In this document: piece after piece, positions 45,217-55,029 of the stretch | How positions within the stretch are numbered: the stretch's first letter is position 1 | Layout of the letters: each line of letters begins with the position of its first letter | DNA from: Massilia sp. UMI-21 | GTDB lineage: Bacteria; Pseudomonadota; Gammaproteobacteria; Burkholderiales; Burkholderiaceae_D | DNA: 64,000 nucleotides | Reading direction: 5' to 3' | Assembly: GCA_015277795.1 (NCBI GenBank) | Contig: CP063848.1 | Location: forward strand, 2,604,001 to 2,668,000 | The notes under the pieces: generated by a model | The model's database searches: none | What the model was told of the DNA's origin: nothing | What the model saw: only the letters and a program-made list of their open reading frames with translations | Position numbers and translations under genes: made by a program

Positions 45217-48018
45217 ATGGATAGCGCGAGCGAATTCCTGCAGATGCTGCGGCACGAGAAATCGCTGACGACCGCCCACCGGCCGATCCGGCTGCGCCTG
45301 GGCCATGCCGACCACCTGGCCGACGAACTGCTGCTGCCGCAGCGGGTGCAGGGGCACGAATCGGTCTGTGGCGGTTTCGAATACCTGGTCACCTGCGTCG
45401 CCGATACCCCGCGCCTCCCGCTCAAGGAACTCATCGCCCTCCCGGCCGAACTCCAGCTGGTGACCGATCGTGGCCAGCTGCGCAGCATCTGCGGCATCGT
45501 CGCCGAAGCGCGCGCCGGCGACCACGACGGCGGCCTGGCGGTCTACCAGGTGGTGCTGCGCGATGCCCTGTCCGTGATGGAGAAGCGGGTCAACAGCCGC
45601 GTGTTCCGCTACCAGAACGAACTCGAGATCGTCCAGGTGCTGTTCGACGAATGGCGCCACGCCAACGGCGTCATGGCCAGCGCCTTCGACTACGAGCTCG
45701 ACCCGCTGTTCGACATGCGCCTGTACCCGCCGCGCGAGCAGACCATGCAATACAACGAGTCCGACGCCGCCTTCGTGCGCCGCCTGCTCAAGCGGCGTGG
45801 CATCGCCTGGCATTTCCGGCCGGGCCGCGCCCGCGCCGGGGCCGCCGAACAGGAGCCGGACGATACGCCGGTGCACACGCTGGTGCTGTTCTCCGATCCG
45901 GCCTGCCTGCCGCGCAGTGCCGCAGGATGCGTGCGCTACCACCGCGATGACGCCACCGAAGAGCGCGACACGGTCGTTTCCTGGTGCGCGGCGCGCCGCC
46001 TGCAGCCGGGCAGCATCACGCGCCACAGCTGGGACTATCGCAACCCGTCGGGCAGCCAGTTCATGAGCACCACCGCGCGCAGCATGGCCGACCAGGGCCG
46101 CAGCGGCAACGCGCTGGCCGCCACGCTGGACGACTACCTGGTCGAGATGCCGCACGCCGGCAACGATGTCGAAGATCACTGGCGGCTCGGCCAGGTGCGC
46201 ATGAACCGGCACGAATTCGACACCAAGTGCTTCCACGGCGAAGGCAGCGTGCGCGACCTGTGCGCCGGCGAATACTTCACCCTCGAAGGCCATCCCGAAA
46301 TCGACAGCCACCCGGAAGCCGAGCGCGATTTCGTCGTCACCGCCGTCTGGCTGGAAGCGGAAAACAACCTGCCGGCCGACCTGTCGGCGCGGGTGCGCCG
46401 CCTCATGGGACCTTACCTTCCGCAGGACGCGCTGCTGGCGCCGAACGCGCACCCGGTGGGCGGCGACGGCGTGCGCGTCAAGATGCGCTTCGATGCGGTA
46501 CGGCGCGGCATCCCGCTGGTGCCGGCATTCGATCCGCGCAGCGACCTGCCGCATCCGCAGCTGCAAAGCGCGATCGTCACCGGCCCGCCGGGCGAAGAGG
46601 TGCATTGCGACGCGCTGGGCCGGGTGAAGATCCGCTTTCCGGGCATGCGGCCGGCCGACCACAAACATGCGCACGGCGCCGGAGCCTCGGACACCCCGGC
46701 CGATTCGGCCTGGGTGCGGGTGGCTTCCAACTGGGCCGGGGCCGGTCCCGGCGCCAACCAGCAGTGCGGCACGCTCTCGCTGCCGCGCGTCGGCAGCGAA
46801 GTCCTGGTGGCCTTTCTCGGCGGCGACCCCGACCGCCCGGTGGTCCTGGCGCAGGTGTTCAACCAGCGCGGAGAGCCGCCCGCCCTGAGCAGCGCCGGCG
46901 CCCTGCCGGGCAATCGTTACCTGTCCGGCACCCGCACCCGCGAGATCGGCGGCGCGCGCGGCAACCAGCTGTGCTTCGACGACACCCGCGGCGAGATCAG
47001 CGCCCAGCTGGCGAGCGACCACGGCGCCGCACAGCTCAACCTGGGCTGGCTGACGCAACCCAAGGCGAATGGCACGGCCGCGCCGCGCGGGGAGGGGGCC
47101 GAGCTGCGCAGCGACCACAGCGTGGCGATCCGCGGCAAGGAAGGCGTGCTCCTGAGCGCCGAAGCCGCGCCGGCGGCGCAGGGAAACCATCTGGCGCGCG
47201 CCGGCCTGGTCGGCTTGGCCGAACTGATGCAGAGCATCGCGGACGAAATCGCCAGGCTGGCGGAACAGCATACCGAGGACGAACCGAGCGGCAAACGCCT
47301 GGCCGACCTGTCGGACAAGCTGCGGCGCTGGGATGGGGGCAGCAACGTGGCCCCGGGCGAGAAGGGCGGCGACCCGATGGTGGCCGTGACCGCCCCGGCC
47401 GGCATCGTGCTGGCCAGCGGGGACAATGTGGCGCTCGGTTCCGAAAGCCAGGTCGACGTGGTCAGCGGGGGCGACGCGCGTACCTCGGCGGGCCGCAACA
47501 TCTTCCTGCGCGCCGCGCGCGGCATCAGCGCCTTCGCCCAGGCCCTGGGCATCAAGCTCGTGGCCGGGAAAGGCAATATCCTGCTCGAGGCCCACCAGGG
47601 CGCCGTCGAGATCAAGTCCTCGGGCAAGATCAGCCTGATCTCGGCGGAAGCGATCCACATCGAGGCGCCCACGGTCCGGATCATCTCGCAGGGCGCGAAG
47701 ACAGACTGGGCGCATGACACGATCACGCAGCAAAGCGCCGGTGCCCACGTCATCAAGGCCAGCAGCCTCACCCGCGGCGGACCTGGCAGCGGCGACCCGA
47801 GCGCGCCGGACTTTGCCAGGAGCTCCCTGAAGACAACGGAAAGACTTGTCCTGCGCCATCTCCAAACGCGGGAACCAATTCCATTCCAGAATTATATTGC
47901 CCACCTCAGCGATGGGAGGACGGTCGAGGGCGTCAGCGACGAACACGGCCGTACTGCGCTCGTGCTGAGCGATACGCTGGGCCCGGTGCGATTCGAGCTT
48001 CTTCCATCGTCTAACTAA
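45217..48018 (+). CDS. vgrG: Type VI secretion spike protein VgrG with C-terminal effector-adapter extension
   Basis: VgrG forms the needle tip of T6SS and carries effectors. The 933-residue product has the gp27/gp5-like N-terminal part (LRHEKSLTTAHRPIRLRLGH; YNESDAAFVRRLLKRRGIAW), the gp5 OB-fold (DALGRVKIRFPGMRP), then the DUF2345 extension (LASGDNVALGSESQVDV, LEAHQGAVEIKSSGKI). From about residue 868 on, a short extra domain appears (FQNYIAHLSDGRTVEGVSDE) and GC drops; this is probably an effector-specific adapter. CGGAGAG precedes the ATG. Core T6SS genes are not in this window, so this is an orphan spike. Confidence 0.93.
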   Translation: MDSASEFLQMLRHEKSLTTAHRPIRLRLGHADHLADELLLPQRVQGHESVCGGFEYLVTCVADTPRLPLKELIALPAELQLVTDRGQLRSICGIVAEARAGDHDGGLAVYQVVLRDALSVMEKRVNSRVFRYQNELEIVQVLFDEWRHANGVMASAFDYELDPLFDMRLYPPREQTMQYNESDAAFVRRLLKRRGIAWHFRPGRARAGAAEQEPDDTPVHTLVLFSDPACLPRSAAGCVRYHRDDATEERDTVVSWCAARRLQPGSITRHSWDYRNPSGSQFMSTTARSMADQGRSGNALAATLDDYLVEMPHAGNDVEDHWRLGQVRMNRHEFDTKCFHGEGSVRDLCAGEYFTLEGHPEIDSHPEAERDFVVTAVWLEAENNLPADLSARVRRLMGPYLPQDALLAPNAHPVGGDGVRVKMRFDAVRRGIPLVPAFDPRSDLPHPQLQSAIVTGPPGEEVHCDALGRVKIRFPGMRPADHKHAHGAGASDTPADSAWVRVASNWAGAGPGANQQCGTLSLPRVGSEVLVAFLGGDPDRPVVLAQVFNQRGEPPALSSAGALPGNRYLSGTRTREIGGARGNQLCFDDTRGEISAQLASDHGAAQLNLGWLTQPKANGTAAPRGEGAELRSDHSVAIRGKEGVLLSAEAAPAAQGNHLARAGLVGLAELMQSIADEIARLAEQHTEDEPSGKRLADLSDKLRRWDGGSNVAPGEKGGDPMVAVTAPAGIVLASGDNVALGSESQVDVVSGGDARTSAGRNIFLRAARGISAFAQALGIKLVAGKGNILLEAHQGAVEIKSSGKISLISAEAIHIEAPTVRIISQGAKTDWAHDTITQQSAGAHVIKASSLTRGGPGSGDPSAPDFARSSLKTTERLVLRHLQTREPIPFQNYIAHLSDGRTVEGVSDEHGRTALVLSDTLGPVRFELLPSSN

Positions 48019-48034
48019 GCTGTCGGGAACCGTC

Positions 48035-49771
48035 ATGCGTGAACCGACCAGGCCTTTGCCTTCGCTCGTCCCCCTGCCGCATGGTGGTTGGGAGGTGCAG
48101 TCCTATATGTCTTCCGCGGAATATACGATTCGCGGCCTCGGGCTTATTCCCCCCAATTCTGTCATTCCTGTCATTGTCGTGCCCGGTGTAATGGGCACCA
48201 ATCTGCGTGCCAAACTCAAACCCCGTTTAGGAAGACTGAACGATGAGCGGAACGAGATTTTGTCTCCAGGAGCGATCGCATGGCGTCCACCAAACGATAA
48301 TCCATCCGCACTGCGCGAATTAAAAAATTGGGACAAGCTGTCGCCGCGGGATCGTCAAAAATTGTTCGATCGTGCTTCCTTGGAAGTGGATGAGCGCGGC
48401 CTCATCACCGTACCAGAAAGCGAAGACGGCTATATCTTGACTGAAGCCGAACTGCGCGGACGTGGTTGGGGCGAGGTCCACGCCGGGTCCTATGGGCTAC
48501 TGCTATCCGTACTACAAACCCAGCTGAATCAGACCTTTGAAACCGATGAAAAGACGGATCGTCGTTTCGTCAAATCGCACTGGAAAGAGGCCATGCGGTA
48601 CGACCCACGCAAGTGGGGTGTTCGCGATATGTCACCGCTGACCGTTGCGCATTTGGAGAAGCATGCGAAGCGATACTATCCAGTGTATTGCGTCGGATAT
48701 AACTGGTTGGACGACTGCGAAATTTCGTCGAAATTGCTTGAGCAACGCATTACAGAAATCATTGACTCATGGCGCAAGTCGAAGAGGCAGTGTGAGAAAG
48801 TCATTCTTGTGACGCATTCGATGGGTGGGCTAGTCGCGAGAGCCTGCGCGAAAAGAATTCCTGAAAAAGTTGCCGGAGTGATCCATGGTGTGATGCCTGC
48901 CTTTGGCGCACCGGCGGCATACCGCAGGATGGCGTGCGGAACTGAGTCATTTAGCCCGAGCAATGGTGTGCAGGAAGACATTAAGGGCTATGTCACTGCA
49001 AAGATTCTCGGTGATACCCCTGAAAAGACAACGCCTGTTCTCGCAACTTCCCCTGGCGCACTCGAACTGCTTCCAAACCATTTATATCCTGGGCCATGGC
49101 TCCACGTTCGTGTAGTCAAAGTGCATGGACCAGTACATCCGCCAAATCATGACGCGAAAGGGCTGATCAAGCCCCATGAAGAGGTAGCGACCGATTACCT
49201 TAAGCTACCAAATTCAATTGCACCGAACCCATACGATTTGTACCGTGATATGCGGCGCTGGTACCGGCTCATCGACCCACGTTTCGCTGACCCCGCGAAG
49301 AAATACCAAACGCAGAAGCTAGCGCTAAAAGCAATCACGGATGCGATTGACGTGGCTGAGAAATTCCACCGGTCTCTCGGGGATTACTATCATCCAAACA
49401 CCTATGTCTTCTATGGAGACGACCGCGGAAAGTTGTCTTTCGGGCAGGTACGATGGGTTGCGCGGCAATGGGGCAACTCGGCTACGGCACTCACTACCTC
49501 GAATATTTCTACTGCGCAGATGCTTGAACAGCCTTTCGGCAAGAGCCGACGCGTCATGCTCGAGGGTAAGACAGAGCTAAAGTTTGAACCAGATGTGCAG
49601 GATACACGCGGTGACGGGACTGTGCCACATCAGTCCGGCGCCGGCCCCACCGGAAAGGTCAAACAAGCTTTTGCAGCACAGGGATTCGACCACCAAGAGT
49701 CGTATAAGAATAACGACATACTTGTGTTGACGCTTCGCCTGATCGCGAAGATTGTCCAGGAGACGTCGTGA
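48035..49771 (+). CDS. Tle4-like type VI lipase effector
   Basis: This 578-residue alpha/beta hydrolase has an oxyanion-type VIVVPGVMGTNLR near residue 48, a nucleophile elbow VTHSMGGLVARA near residue 250 (Ser within HSMGG), and GDGTVPHQS with the later FDHQES supplying probable Asp and His. This pattern recalls LCAT/PGAP1-like lipases, and P. aeruginosa Tle4 (TplE) is PGAP1-like. It lies directly after vgrG and before a Tli4-type immunity gene, giving strong context. GC is near 50%, far below its neighbours. Expected targets are membrane phospholipids in recipient cells. Confidence 0.82.
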   Translation: MREPTRPLPSLVPLPHGGWEVQSYMSSAEYTIRGLGLIPPNSVIPVIVVPGVMGTNLRAKLKPRLGRLNDERNEILSPGAIAWRPPNDNPSALRELKNWDKLSPRDRQKLFDRASLEVDERGLITVPESEDGYILTEAELRGRGWGEVHAGSYGLLLSVLQTQLNQTFETDEKTDRRFVKSHWKEAMRYDPRKWGVRDMSPLTVAHLEKHAKRYYPVYCVGYNWLDDCEISSKLLEQRITEIIDSWRKSKRQCEKVILVTHSMGGLVARACAKRIPEKVAGVIHGVMPAFGAPAAYRRMACGTESFSPSNGVQEDIKGYVTAKILGDTPEKTTPVLATSPGALELLPNHLYPGPWLHVRVVKVHGPVHPPNHDAKGLIKPHEEVATDYLKLPNSIAPNPYDLYRDMRRWYRLIDPRFADPAKKYQTQKLALKAITDAIDVAEKFHRSLGDYYHPNTYVFYGDDRGKLSFGQVRWVARQWGNSATALTTSNISTAQMLEQPFGKSRRVMLEGKTELKFEPDVQDTRGDGTVPHQSGAGPTGKVKQAFAAQGFDHQESYKNNDILVLTLRLIAKIVQETS

Positions 49772-51498
49772 GGCGCCTGTTTCGGACCGGGCTGGCAGTT
49801 ATGCTGGCCGGGGTTGTTATCGCGGGTTTGGCGAGCACCTGGGACACAGGCGCCAGACGGGACAAGCATGAGGTGGCGAAAATGACCGAGAAGATGAAGA
49901 CCGTTTGCGTCGGGAGGTTTTTGCTCGATGTGCCGGCAGAGGCACAGTACGCTTTTCACCAGCCGCGCGTTGGTGGATTTGACATTGCCGTCTTTGACGA
50001 GACCGAGGATGAGTTTCAGAAGAGAGTCGTAGCGCGTAAGACGCAGCTGGAAGCCGCTCCAGACAGACCAGGCGGTCATAAAAACTTGGAATCATTCAGG
50101 GAGGTGCAGAACGATCATGGAATGAAGGGCCAAGTTTTTGTTCACAGCAGGGATGTGAGTGAGGGACAGTCTTCAGACGGTTTGACTGTAGAGCGCTACC
50201 GTTACGAAAGCGTTTCGGTTGAGGCGCTGGTTCATGGCAATGGAATCAGCATTGATTTTTCTGCGCCCAATCATGATCCGGAGACCATTGACAAGCTTGC
50301 GAAATTGATCGCACAGTTGGTTCCAAATCCGGATGACCGGGTTCCTGCCGAGCCAGGATTTTGTATCGACCGCGCTTATTTTCTCGATCCGCTAGGTGCG
50401 GAACAGCGCGAAGAAATCATGATGGCAGCGTGGCTCCCGGATCGCCCGGATGTTGTTTTTAAAATCATGCTGGCAGCCGGCACTGAGCCGGACCGGCAAG
50501 GGCTTCTCGAGCGAGGGGCCGAGTCGGATACGCGGCTCAGCGTTGAGGAAAAGAACCGTGTAGCCCGTTTGCGTGCTGACAAGCGGACCATCGGTGGCAT
50601 CGAGGGAGAAGAACTGGTCGAGCGATTCGTTGAGAACAACGATGCCGTCGTGTACAGCTTTTGGTGGGAAGTGAATGGGACGGAGAATAATGTGTTGGCC
50701 CCACACATTGTGTTCAGAATGGACACCGGTTACAACGAGCACGGCCCAGTGCCATCGTCCCTTTCCGAGAATGCAGCAACCTGCCTCTGGGATACCGTCC
50801 TTTCCAGTTTTCGCTTACGCCCCGCAGAGCGCTTGGCGGTTCAGTCGGTCGATACGAAGAGAACTCCTATTGGAAGCCAAGCGCTTGCGAGAGATACGTG
50901 TCCAGAGAGCGGTTGGTGGGAGTGCATGGACGGGCGCGAGAACATCGGGATCATGGGTGGGCGTCGGCAATACTTCAAGAAGGGGGACCGTATGCCGCAG
51001 GCGTTGTTGCTACCTCCTCGGACCTTATGGGACAAGATGCGAGGCCTCCAGCCCAGTTTCGAGTCAAAGACGCCGACGGCCTGGAAATTGGTCGACCACC
51101 GCGCGCGCAAAAGGCAGGCGTCGCCTTTGCCACTGGCGAAAGCATCGGCAGCTTATGGCACGACGGCCTCGATTGCTATGTCCGACAGCGGTCATGATAA
51201 TGGACTCGCGATTGGCAGCTTTTCCTCTACTGGCGTCCCATGTCCGGCCAGCGGGTGGTGGCGTTGTGAGGAATCTCATGCACTAGACGGAACGCGCTGG
51301 TTTGCCCAGGGTAGCTTGCTTCCGCCGGCCACTTTCACTGTCGCTCCGGGAATTTTTGGCCATTCATCAAATGCCCCGCAGGCAATTCAACGTCGTAGTA
51401 CATGGCGGCTGGTACGGCTCGCCGACGCGCCTGGTGGAACAGAGCATGACAGCGCCGTTAGTCCCCTCGATCTTTCGCCGCCAGCCCGACAGACGTGA
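49768..51498 (+). CDS. Tli4-like T6SS immunity protein
   Basis: This 576-residue protein overlaps the effector stop codon (GTGA at 49768-49771), the usual effector-immunity coupling. It starts with a signal or anchor segment (FRTGLAVMLAGVVIAGLAST) for the periplasm, then KTVCVGRFLLDVPAEA, which recurs in Tli4-type immunity proteins. Two similar C-terminal units contain CPESGWWEC (residue ~378) and CPASGWWRC (~492). It should bind and neutralise the lipase in the periplasm. It shares the low GC of the effector. Confidence 0.82.
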   Translation: MRRLFRTGLAVMLAGVVIAGLASTWDTGARRDKHEVAKMTEKMKTVCVGRFLLDVPAEAQYAFHQPRVGGFDIAVFDETEDEFQKRVVARKTQLEAAPDRPGGHKNLESFREVQNDHGMKGQVFVHSRDVSEGQSSDGLTVERYRYESVSVEALVHGNGISIDFSAPNHDPETIDKLAKLIAQLVPNPDDRVPAEPGFCIDRAYFLDPLGAEQREEIMMAAWLPDRPDVVFKIMLAAGTEPDRQGLLERGAESDTRLSVEEKNRVARLRADKRTIGGIEGEELVERFVENNDAVVYSFWWEVNGTENNVLAPHIVFRMDTGYNEHGPVPSSLSENAATCLWDTVLSSFRLRPAERLAVQSVDTKRTPIGSQALARDTCPESGWWECMDGRENIGIMGGRRQYFKKGDRMPQALLLPPRTLWDKMRGLQPSFESKTPTAWKLVDHRARKRQASPLPLAKASAAYGTTASIAMSDSGHDNGLAIGSFSSTGVPCPASGWWRCEESHALDGTRWFAQGSLLPPATFTVAPGIFGHSSNAPQAIQRRSTWRLVRLADAPGGTEHDSAVSPLDLSPPARQT

Positions 51499-51571
51499 AG
51501 TCTCAGTTATGCCAGCCGCAGGAAAATTCCTGTCGTCTGCAACTTAGCATTGACGAGTCAGCAGGAGACCC

Positions 51572-52348
51572 TTGCTCAAGATCGGATTGGTGACAGCGCT
51601 ATTCTTAGTTGTTATCGCGAGTTTCGCGAGAGCGTGGAGCATTGGCGTCGAACGCGACAAGCAAGCGGTAACCCGTCTCACCAACAAACTGAAAACAGTT
51701 TGCGTCGGCAGGTTCTTGATTGACGTGCCGGACGAGGCGGAGATTGAACTGAGACAGGCGCGCATCGATGGCTTCGATATCGCGCCGTTCAGCGAAACCG
51801 CGCAGGATTTTTTGAAGCGTGTTGCAGACCGTGAGCTGCAGATCAAGGCTAAGCCAGACTACCTCGGTGGCAGTAAAAACCTGGAGGCAGTAAGGGAGGT
51901 CAAGACCAGCAGTGGTCTCGTTGGAAAGATCTTCATACATAGCCGGACGGTGGAAGAAGGAACTCAGGGCAACGGTCTGGGTGGGGTGGAGCGCTATCGC
52001 TATGAAGGCATCACGACGGAAGCCCTCGTGCACGGCCATGGCATCAGCATCGACTTGTTCTTTGAAGACAGGGATCCCGACTTCATCGAGGACCTGCACG
52101 CGCTGGTTAATCAGCTTGTAGCGAACCCAGCAAACCATACTCCTACCGAGCCGGGATTCTGCATGGATCGCGTCTATGTCCGCGATCCACTTCGCGCGAA
52201 GCAGCGCGAGCAAATCATGATGTTCGCCCGGTTGCCACGTCACCCGGATGTCGAGTTCATGTTCATTGATCTGCGCAGCCGCAAACCCAGCCAGCCCAGC
52301 TCAGCTACATTCCAGCTTTCCCTTGCCCTTGAAGGAGAGCACGCGTGA
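51572..52348 (+). CDS. Truncated second Tli4-like immunity paralogue
   Basis: This 258-residue copy starts at a TTG with AGGAGA upstream and aligns with the N-terminal ~235 residues of the preceding gene (KTVCVGRFLIDVPDEA, AEIELRQARIDGFDIAPFSE, EPGFCMDRVYVRDPL). After PDVEFMFID the similarity ends and a short unrelated tail (about 25 residues, with SLALEGEHA) runs to the PAAR gene. The C-terminal CPxSGWW units are missing. It still has an N-terminal anchor, so it may be functional or a decaying duplicate. Its stop overlaps the PAAR start. Confidence 0.7.
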   Translation: MLKIGLVTALFLVVIASFARAWSIGVERDKQAVTRLTNKLKTVCVGRFLIDVPDEAEIELRQARIDGFDIAPFSETAQDFLKRVADRELQIKAKPDYLGGSKNLEAVREVKTSSGLVGKIFIHSRTVEEGTQGNGLGGVERYRYEGITTEALVHGHGISIDLFFEDRDPDFIEDLHALVNQLVANPANHTPTEPGFCMDRVYVRDPLRAKQREQIMMFARLPRHPDVEFMFIDLRSRKPSQPSSATFQLSLALEGEHA

Positions 52349-52653
52349 GCCACAAGCGCTATACCATCCGCGACGGCGCCAGGACCACCGCCGACGGCAT
52401 CGTCAGGGCTTCCAGCAGCTTCACCAGCCTTGATGGCGTGGCGCTCGCGCGCGAGGGCGATCCGGTCGATTGTCGCGCATGTGGCGAAGAGGGCGTGATC
52501 GGGTGCGTCATGCCGCGCCTGTTTGAGCAGTCCGAAGGCAAGGAGTGTGCGCTGAGCGAGGACCTGTGCATCTGCGCCTGCTCGCCGCCGGCCCGCCTGA
52601 TTGCCGACCAGTCCAGCGACTGCCAGATCGTCAGCGACGCGCAGCCGGCGTAG
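52345..52653 (+). CDS. PAAR domain protein
   Basis: This 102-residue protein starts at a GTG overlapping the truncated Tli4 stop, with AAGGAGAG upstream. It has the PAAR features VALAREGDPVDCRACGEEGV and IGCVMPRLFEQ, which form the sharp cone tip bound to VgrG. The C-terminus is Cys-rich (EDLCICACSPPARL). It completes a vgrG-effector-immunity-PAAR cassette. comEC follows 15 nt later on the same strand. Confidence 0.85.
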   Translation: MSHKRYTIRDGARTTADGIVRASSSFTSLDGVALAREGDPVDCRACGEEGVIGCVMPRLFEQSEGKECALSEDLCICACSPPARLIADQSSDCQIVSDAQPA

Positions 52654-52668
52654 CCCAGCGCCGCCACC

Positions 52669-55026
52669 ATGCGCTGCGCCATCCTCGCTTTCCTTGCCGG
52701 GATATGCTGGCTGCAGACGCGCGCGGACTTGCCGGCGCCGCACATGCTGGCTGGCGCGCTGGTGCTCGCGCTGGCGCTGTGCGCGCTGCGCCGCCACATC
52801 GCGGTCGTGATCGCTGCCGCCATCCTCGGCGCGGTGTGGGCGGCCTGGATGGCGCAGCTGGCGCTGGCCGACGCGCTGCCGCGCGAGCAGGAAGGCAAGG
52901 ACGTCGCCATCGTCGGCACGGTCGACAGCCTGCCGCACGAATTCGAGGGCGGCACGCGCTTCAACCTGCGCGTCGAGAGCATACTGACGCCCGATGCCGC
53001 CGTTCCGCGGCGCATTGCGCTCTCGTGGTACGGCGGCCGTGGCAGCGGCAAGGAGACGGCGCAAGCCGTGCAGCCCGGCGAACGCTGGCAGCTGCTGGTG
53101 CGCCTGCAGCGGCCGCACGGCAATGCCAACCCCTACGGCTTCGACCACGAGGCCTGGCTGCTCGAGCAGGGCGTGCGCGCCACCGGCTACGTGCGGCCGG
53201 CCGGGGCGCGCAACCGCCGTCTCGACGCCTTCGTGCCGCGCTTCACGCACGTGGTCGAACGGGCCCGGGCCGGCTTGCGCCGCCACATGTTCGCGCAGCT
53301 CGCGGGCAAGCGCTATGCCGGGGTGATCGTGGCGCTGGTGATCGGCGACCAGCGCGGCATCCCGCAGTCGGATTGGGACGTCTTCAACCGCACCGGCATC
53401 AGCCACCTGGTCTCGATCTCGGGCCTGCACATCACGATGCTGGCGGGCCTGGCGGCGTGGGGAGTGTCCTTCCTGTGGCGCCGCTCCTGCTTCGTCGACG
53501 GCGCCGCCTTGCCGCTGCGCCTGCCGGCCCAGAAGGCGGCGGCCCTGGGCGGTGCGCTGGTGGGCTTGCTGTACGTGCTGCTGGCCGGCTTCGGCGTGCC
53601 GGCCCAGCGCACCTTCTACATGCTGGCGGTGGTGGCGGCCGCGCTCTGGTGCGGGCGGGTCGTGACGCTGTCGCACATGCTGTGCCTGGCGTTGCTGGTC
53701 GTGCTGCTGATCGATCCCTGGGCGGTGCTGGGCGCCGGTTTCTGGCTGTCCTTCGGCGCGGTGGCGGTGATCCTGTATGCGAACATGGGACGGATACCGG
53801 GGCCGGCCGGCTGGCGCCGCAGCCTGGGGACGGCGGCGCACACGCAGTACGCCGTGACCGTCGGCCTGGTCCCGCTGACGATGTTCCTGTTCGCGCAGGT
53901 ATCGCTGGCCAGCCCGCTTGCGAATGCGGTCGCGATTCCCGTGGTCAGCCTGGTGGTGACGCCGCTGGCCCTGCTGGGCGCCTTGCTGCCGGCGCCGCTG
54001 GCCGGGTGGGTGCTGGGCCTGGCCCACCTGGGGATCGAGTGGCTGGCCGCGGGCCTGACGGTGCTGGCCGCCAGCCCGCTCGCGGTCCTGCATGCGCCGG
54101 CGCCGCAGCCCTGGGTGTTCGCGCTGGCGCTGGCCGGCACCGCCTGGATGCTGGCGCCGCGCGGTTGGCCGCGGCGCTGGGCCGGCCTGGCGGCGTGGGC
54201 GCCGATGCTGACCCAGCTGCCCGGCGCGCCCGCGGCCGGCGGCTTCACCGTCACCGCCTTCGACGTGGGGCAGGGCATGGCCCTGCTGGTCGAGACGCAG
54301 CGCCACCGGCTGCTGTACGACGCCGGGCCGCAATATGGGCCGGGCGCCGACGCGGCCGGGCGCATCCTGCTGCCCTACCTGCGCGGGCGCGGTATCGGCG
54401 CGCTCGATGGCCTGGTGATCTCGCACAGCGACGTCGATCATGCCGGCGGCGCGCGCACCGTGCTGGCCGGCGTCGAGGTCGCGCAGCTGCATTCCTCGCT
54501 ACCCGGCGGCCACCCGGCGGTGCGCGCCGCGCGGCGCCACAGCCGCTGCGCGGCGGGGCAGGCCTGGCGCTGGGACGGCGTGCGCTTCGAGATGCTGGGG
54601 CCGCCGGCGCAATCGTATGCCGAGGTGGGCCTGAAGGCGAATGCACGCAGTTGCGTGCTGCGCGTGAGCGCCGCCGGCCGTGCCATGCTGCTGGCGGCCG
54701 ACATCGAAGCGGCGCAGGAGGCGCAACTGCTGGAACGGGCGGCCGGCCGCCTGCGCGCCGATGTCCTGCTGGCGCCGCACCACGGCAGCGGCACCTCGTC
54801 CACGGCAGCCTTCCTGGCGGCGGTCGAGCCCACGGTCGGCATCTTCCAGGTGGGCCATCGCAACCGCTATCGCCACCCGAAGCAGGAGGTCTATGCGCGC
54901 TATGGCAGCCTGGGCATCCGCCGCCTGCGCACCGACCAGGCCGGCGCGGTCACGCTGCGCTTCGGCCCCGGGCTGGCGCTGAGCGAATACCGCGTCGAGC
55001 AGCGCCGCTACTGGCACGGCCGCTAG
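52669..55026 (+). CDS. comEC: DNA internalisation competence protein ComEC/Rec2
   Basis: ComEC forms the inner-membrane channel for transforming DNA. The 785-residue protein has a beta-rich N-terminal domain, the competence domain with GISHLVSISGLHITMLAG, multiple TMs, and a C-terminal metallo-beta-lactamase-like domain (VFDVGQGMALLVE in the near form FDVGQGMALLVETQR, LVISHSDVDHAGG, LLAPHHGSGTSS). Length and domain order are normal. It is unrelated to the T6SS genes upstream in role, although T6SS killing and competence are linked in some species. Confidence 0.95.
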   Translation: MRCAILAFLAGICWLQTRADLPAPHMLAGALVLALALCALRRHIAVVIAAAILGAVWAAWMAQLALADALPREQEGKDVAIVGTVDSLPHEFEGGTRFNLRVESILTPDAAVPRRIALSWYGGRGSGKETAQAVQPGERWQLLVRLQRPHGNANPYGFDHEAWLLEQGVRATGYVRPAGARNRRLDAFVPRFTHVVERARAGLRRHMFAQLAGKRYAGVIVALVIGDQRGIPQSDWDVFNRTGISHLVSISGLHITMLAGLAAWGVSFLWRRSCFVDGAALPLRLPAQKAAALGGALVGLLYVLLAGFGVPAQRTFYMLAVVAAALWCGRVVTLSHMLCLALLVVLLIDPWAVLGAGFWLSFGAVAVILYANMGRIPGPAGWRRSLGTAAHTQYAVTVGLVPLTMFLFAQVSLASPLANAVAIPVVSLVVTPLALLGALLPAPLAGWVLGLAHLGIEWLAAGLTVLAASPLAVLHAPAPQPWVFALALAGTAWMLAPRGWPRRWAGLAAWAPMLTQLPGAPAAGGFTVTAFDVGQGMALLVETQRHRLLYDAGPQYGPGADAAGRILLPYLRGRGIGALDGLVISHSDVDHAGGARTVLAGVEVAQLHSSLPGGHPAVRAARRHSRCAAGQAWRWDGVRFEMLGPPAQSYAEVGLKANARSCVLRVSAAGRAMLLAADIEAAQEAQLLERAAGRLRADVLLAPHHGSGTSSTAAFLAAVEPTVGIFQVGHRNRYRHPKQEVYARYGSLGIRRLRTDQAGAVTLRFGPGLALSEYRVEQRRYWHGR

Positions 55027-55029
55027 GGC

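Noticed and set aside
51302-51547. Short frame after the Tli4-like gene
   Set aside because: It mostly lies inside the Tli4 gene in another frame and has no RBS or recognisable residues.
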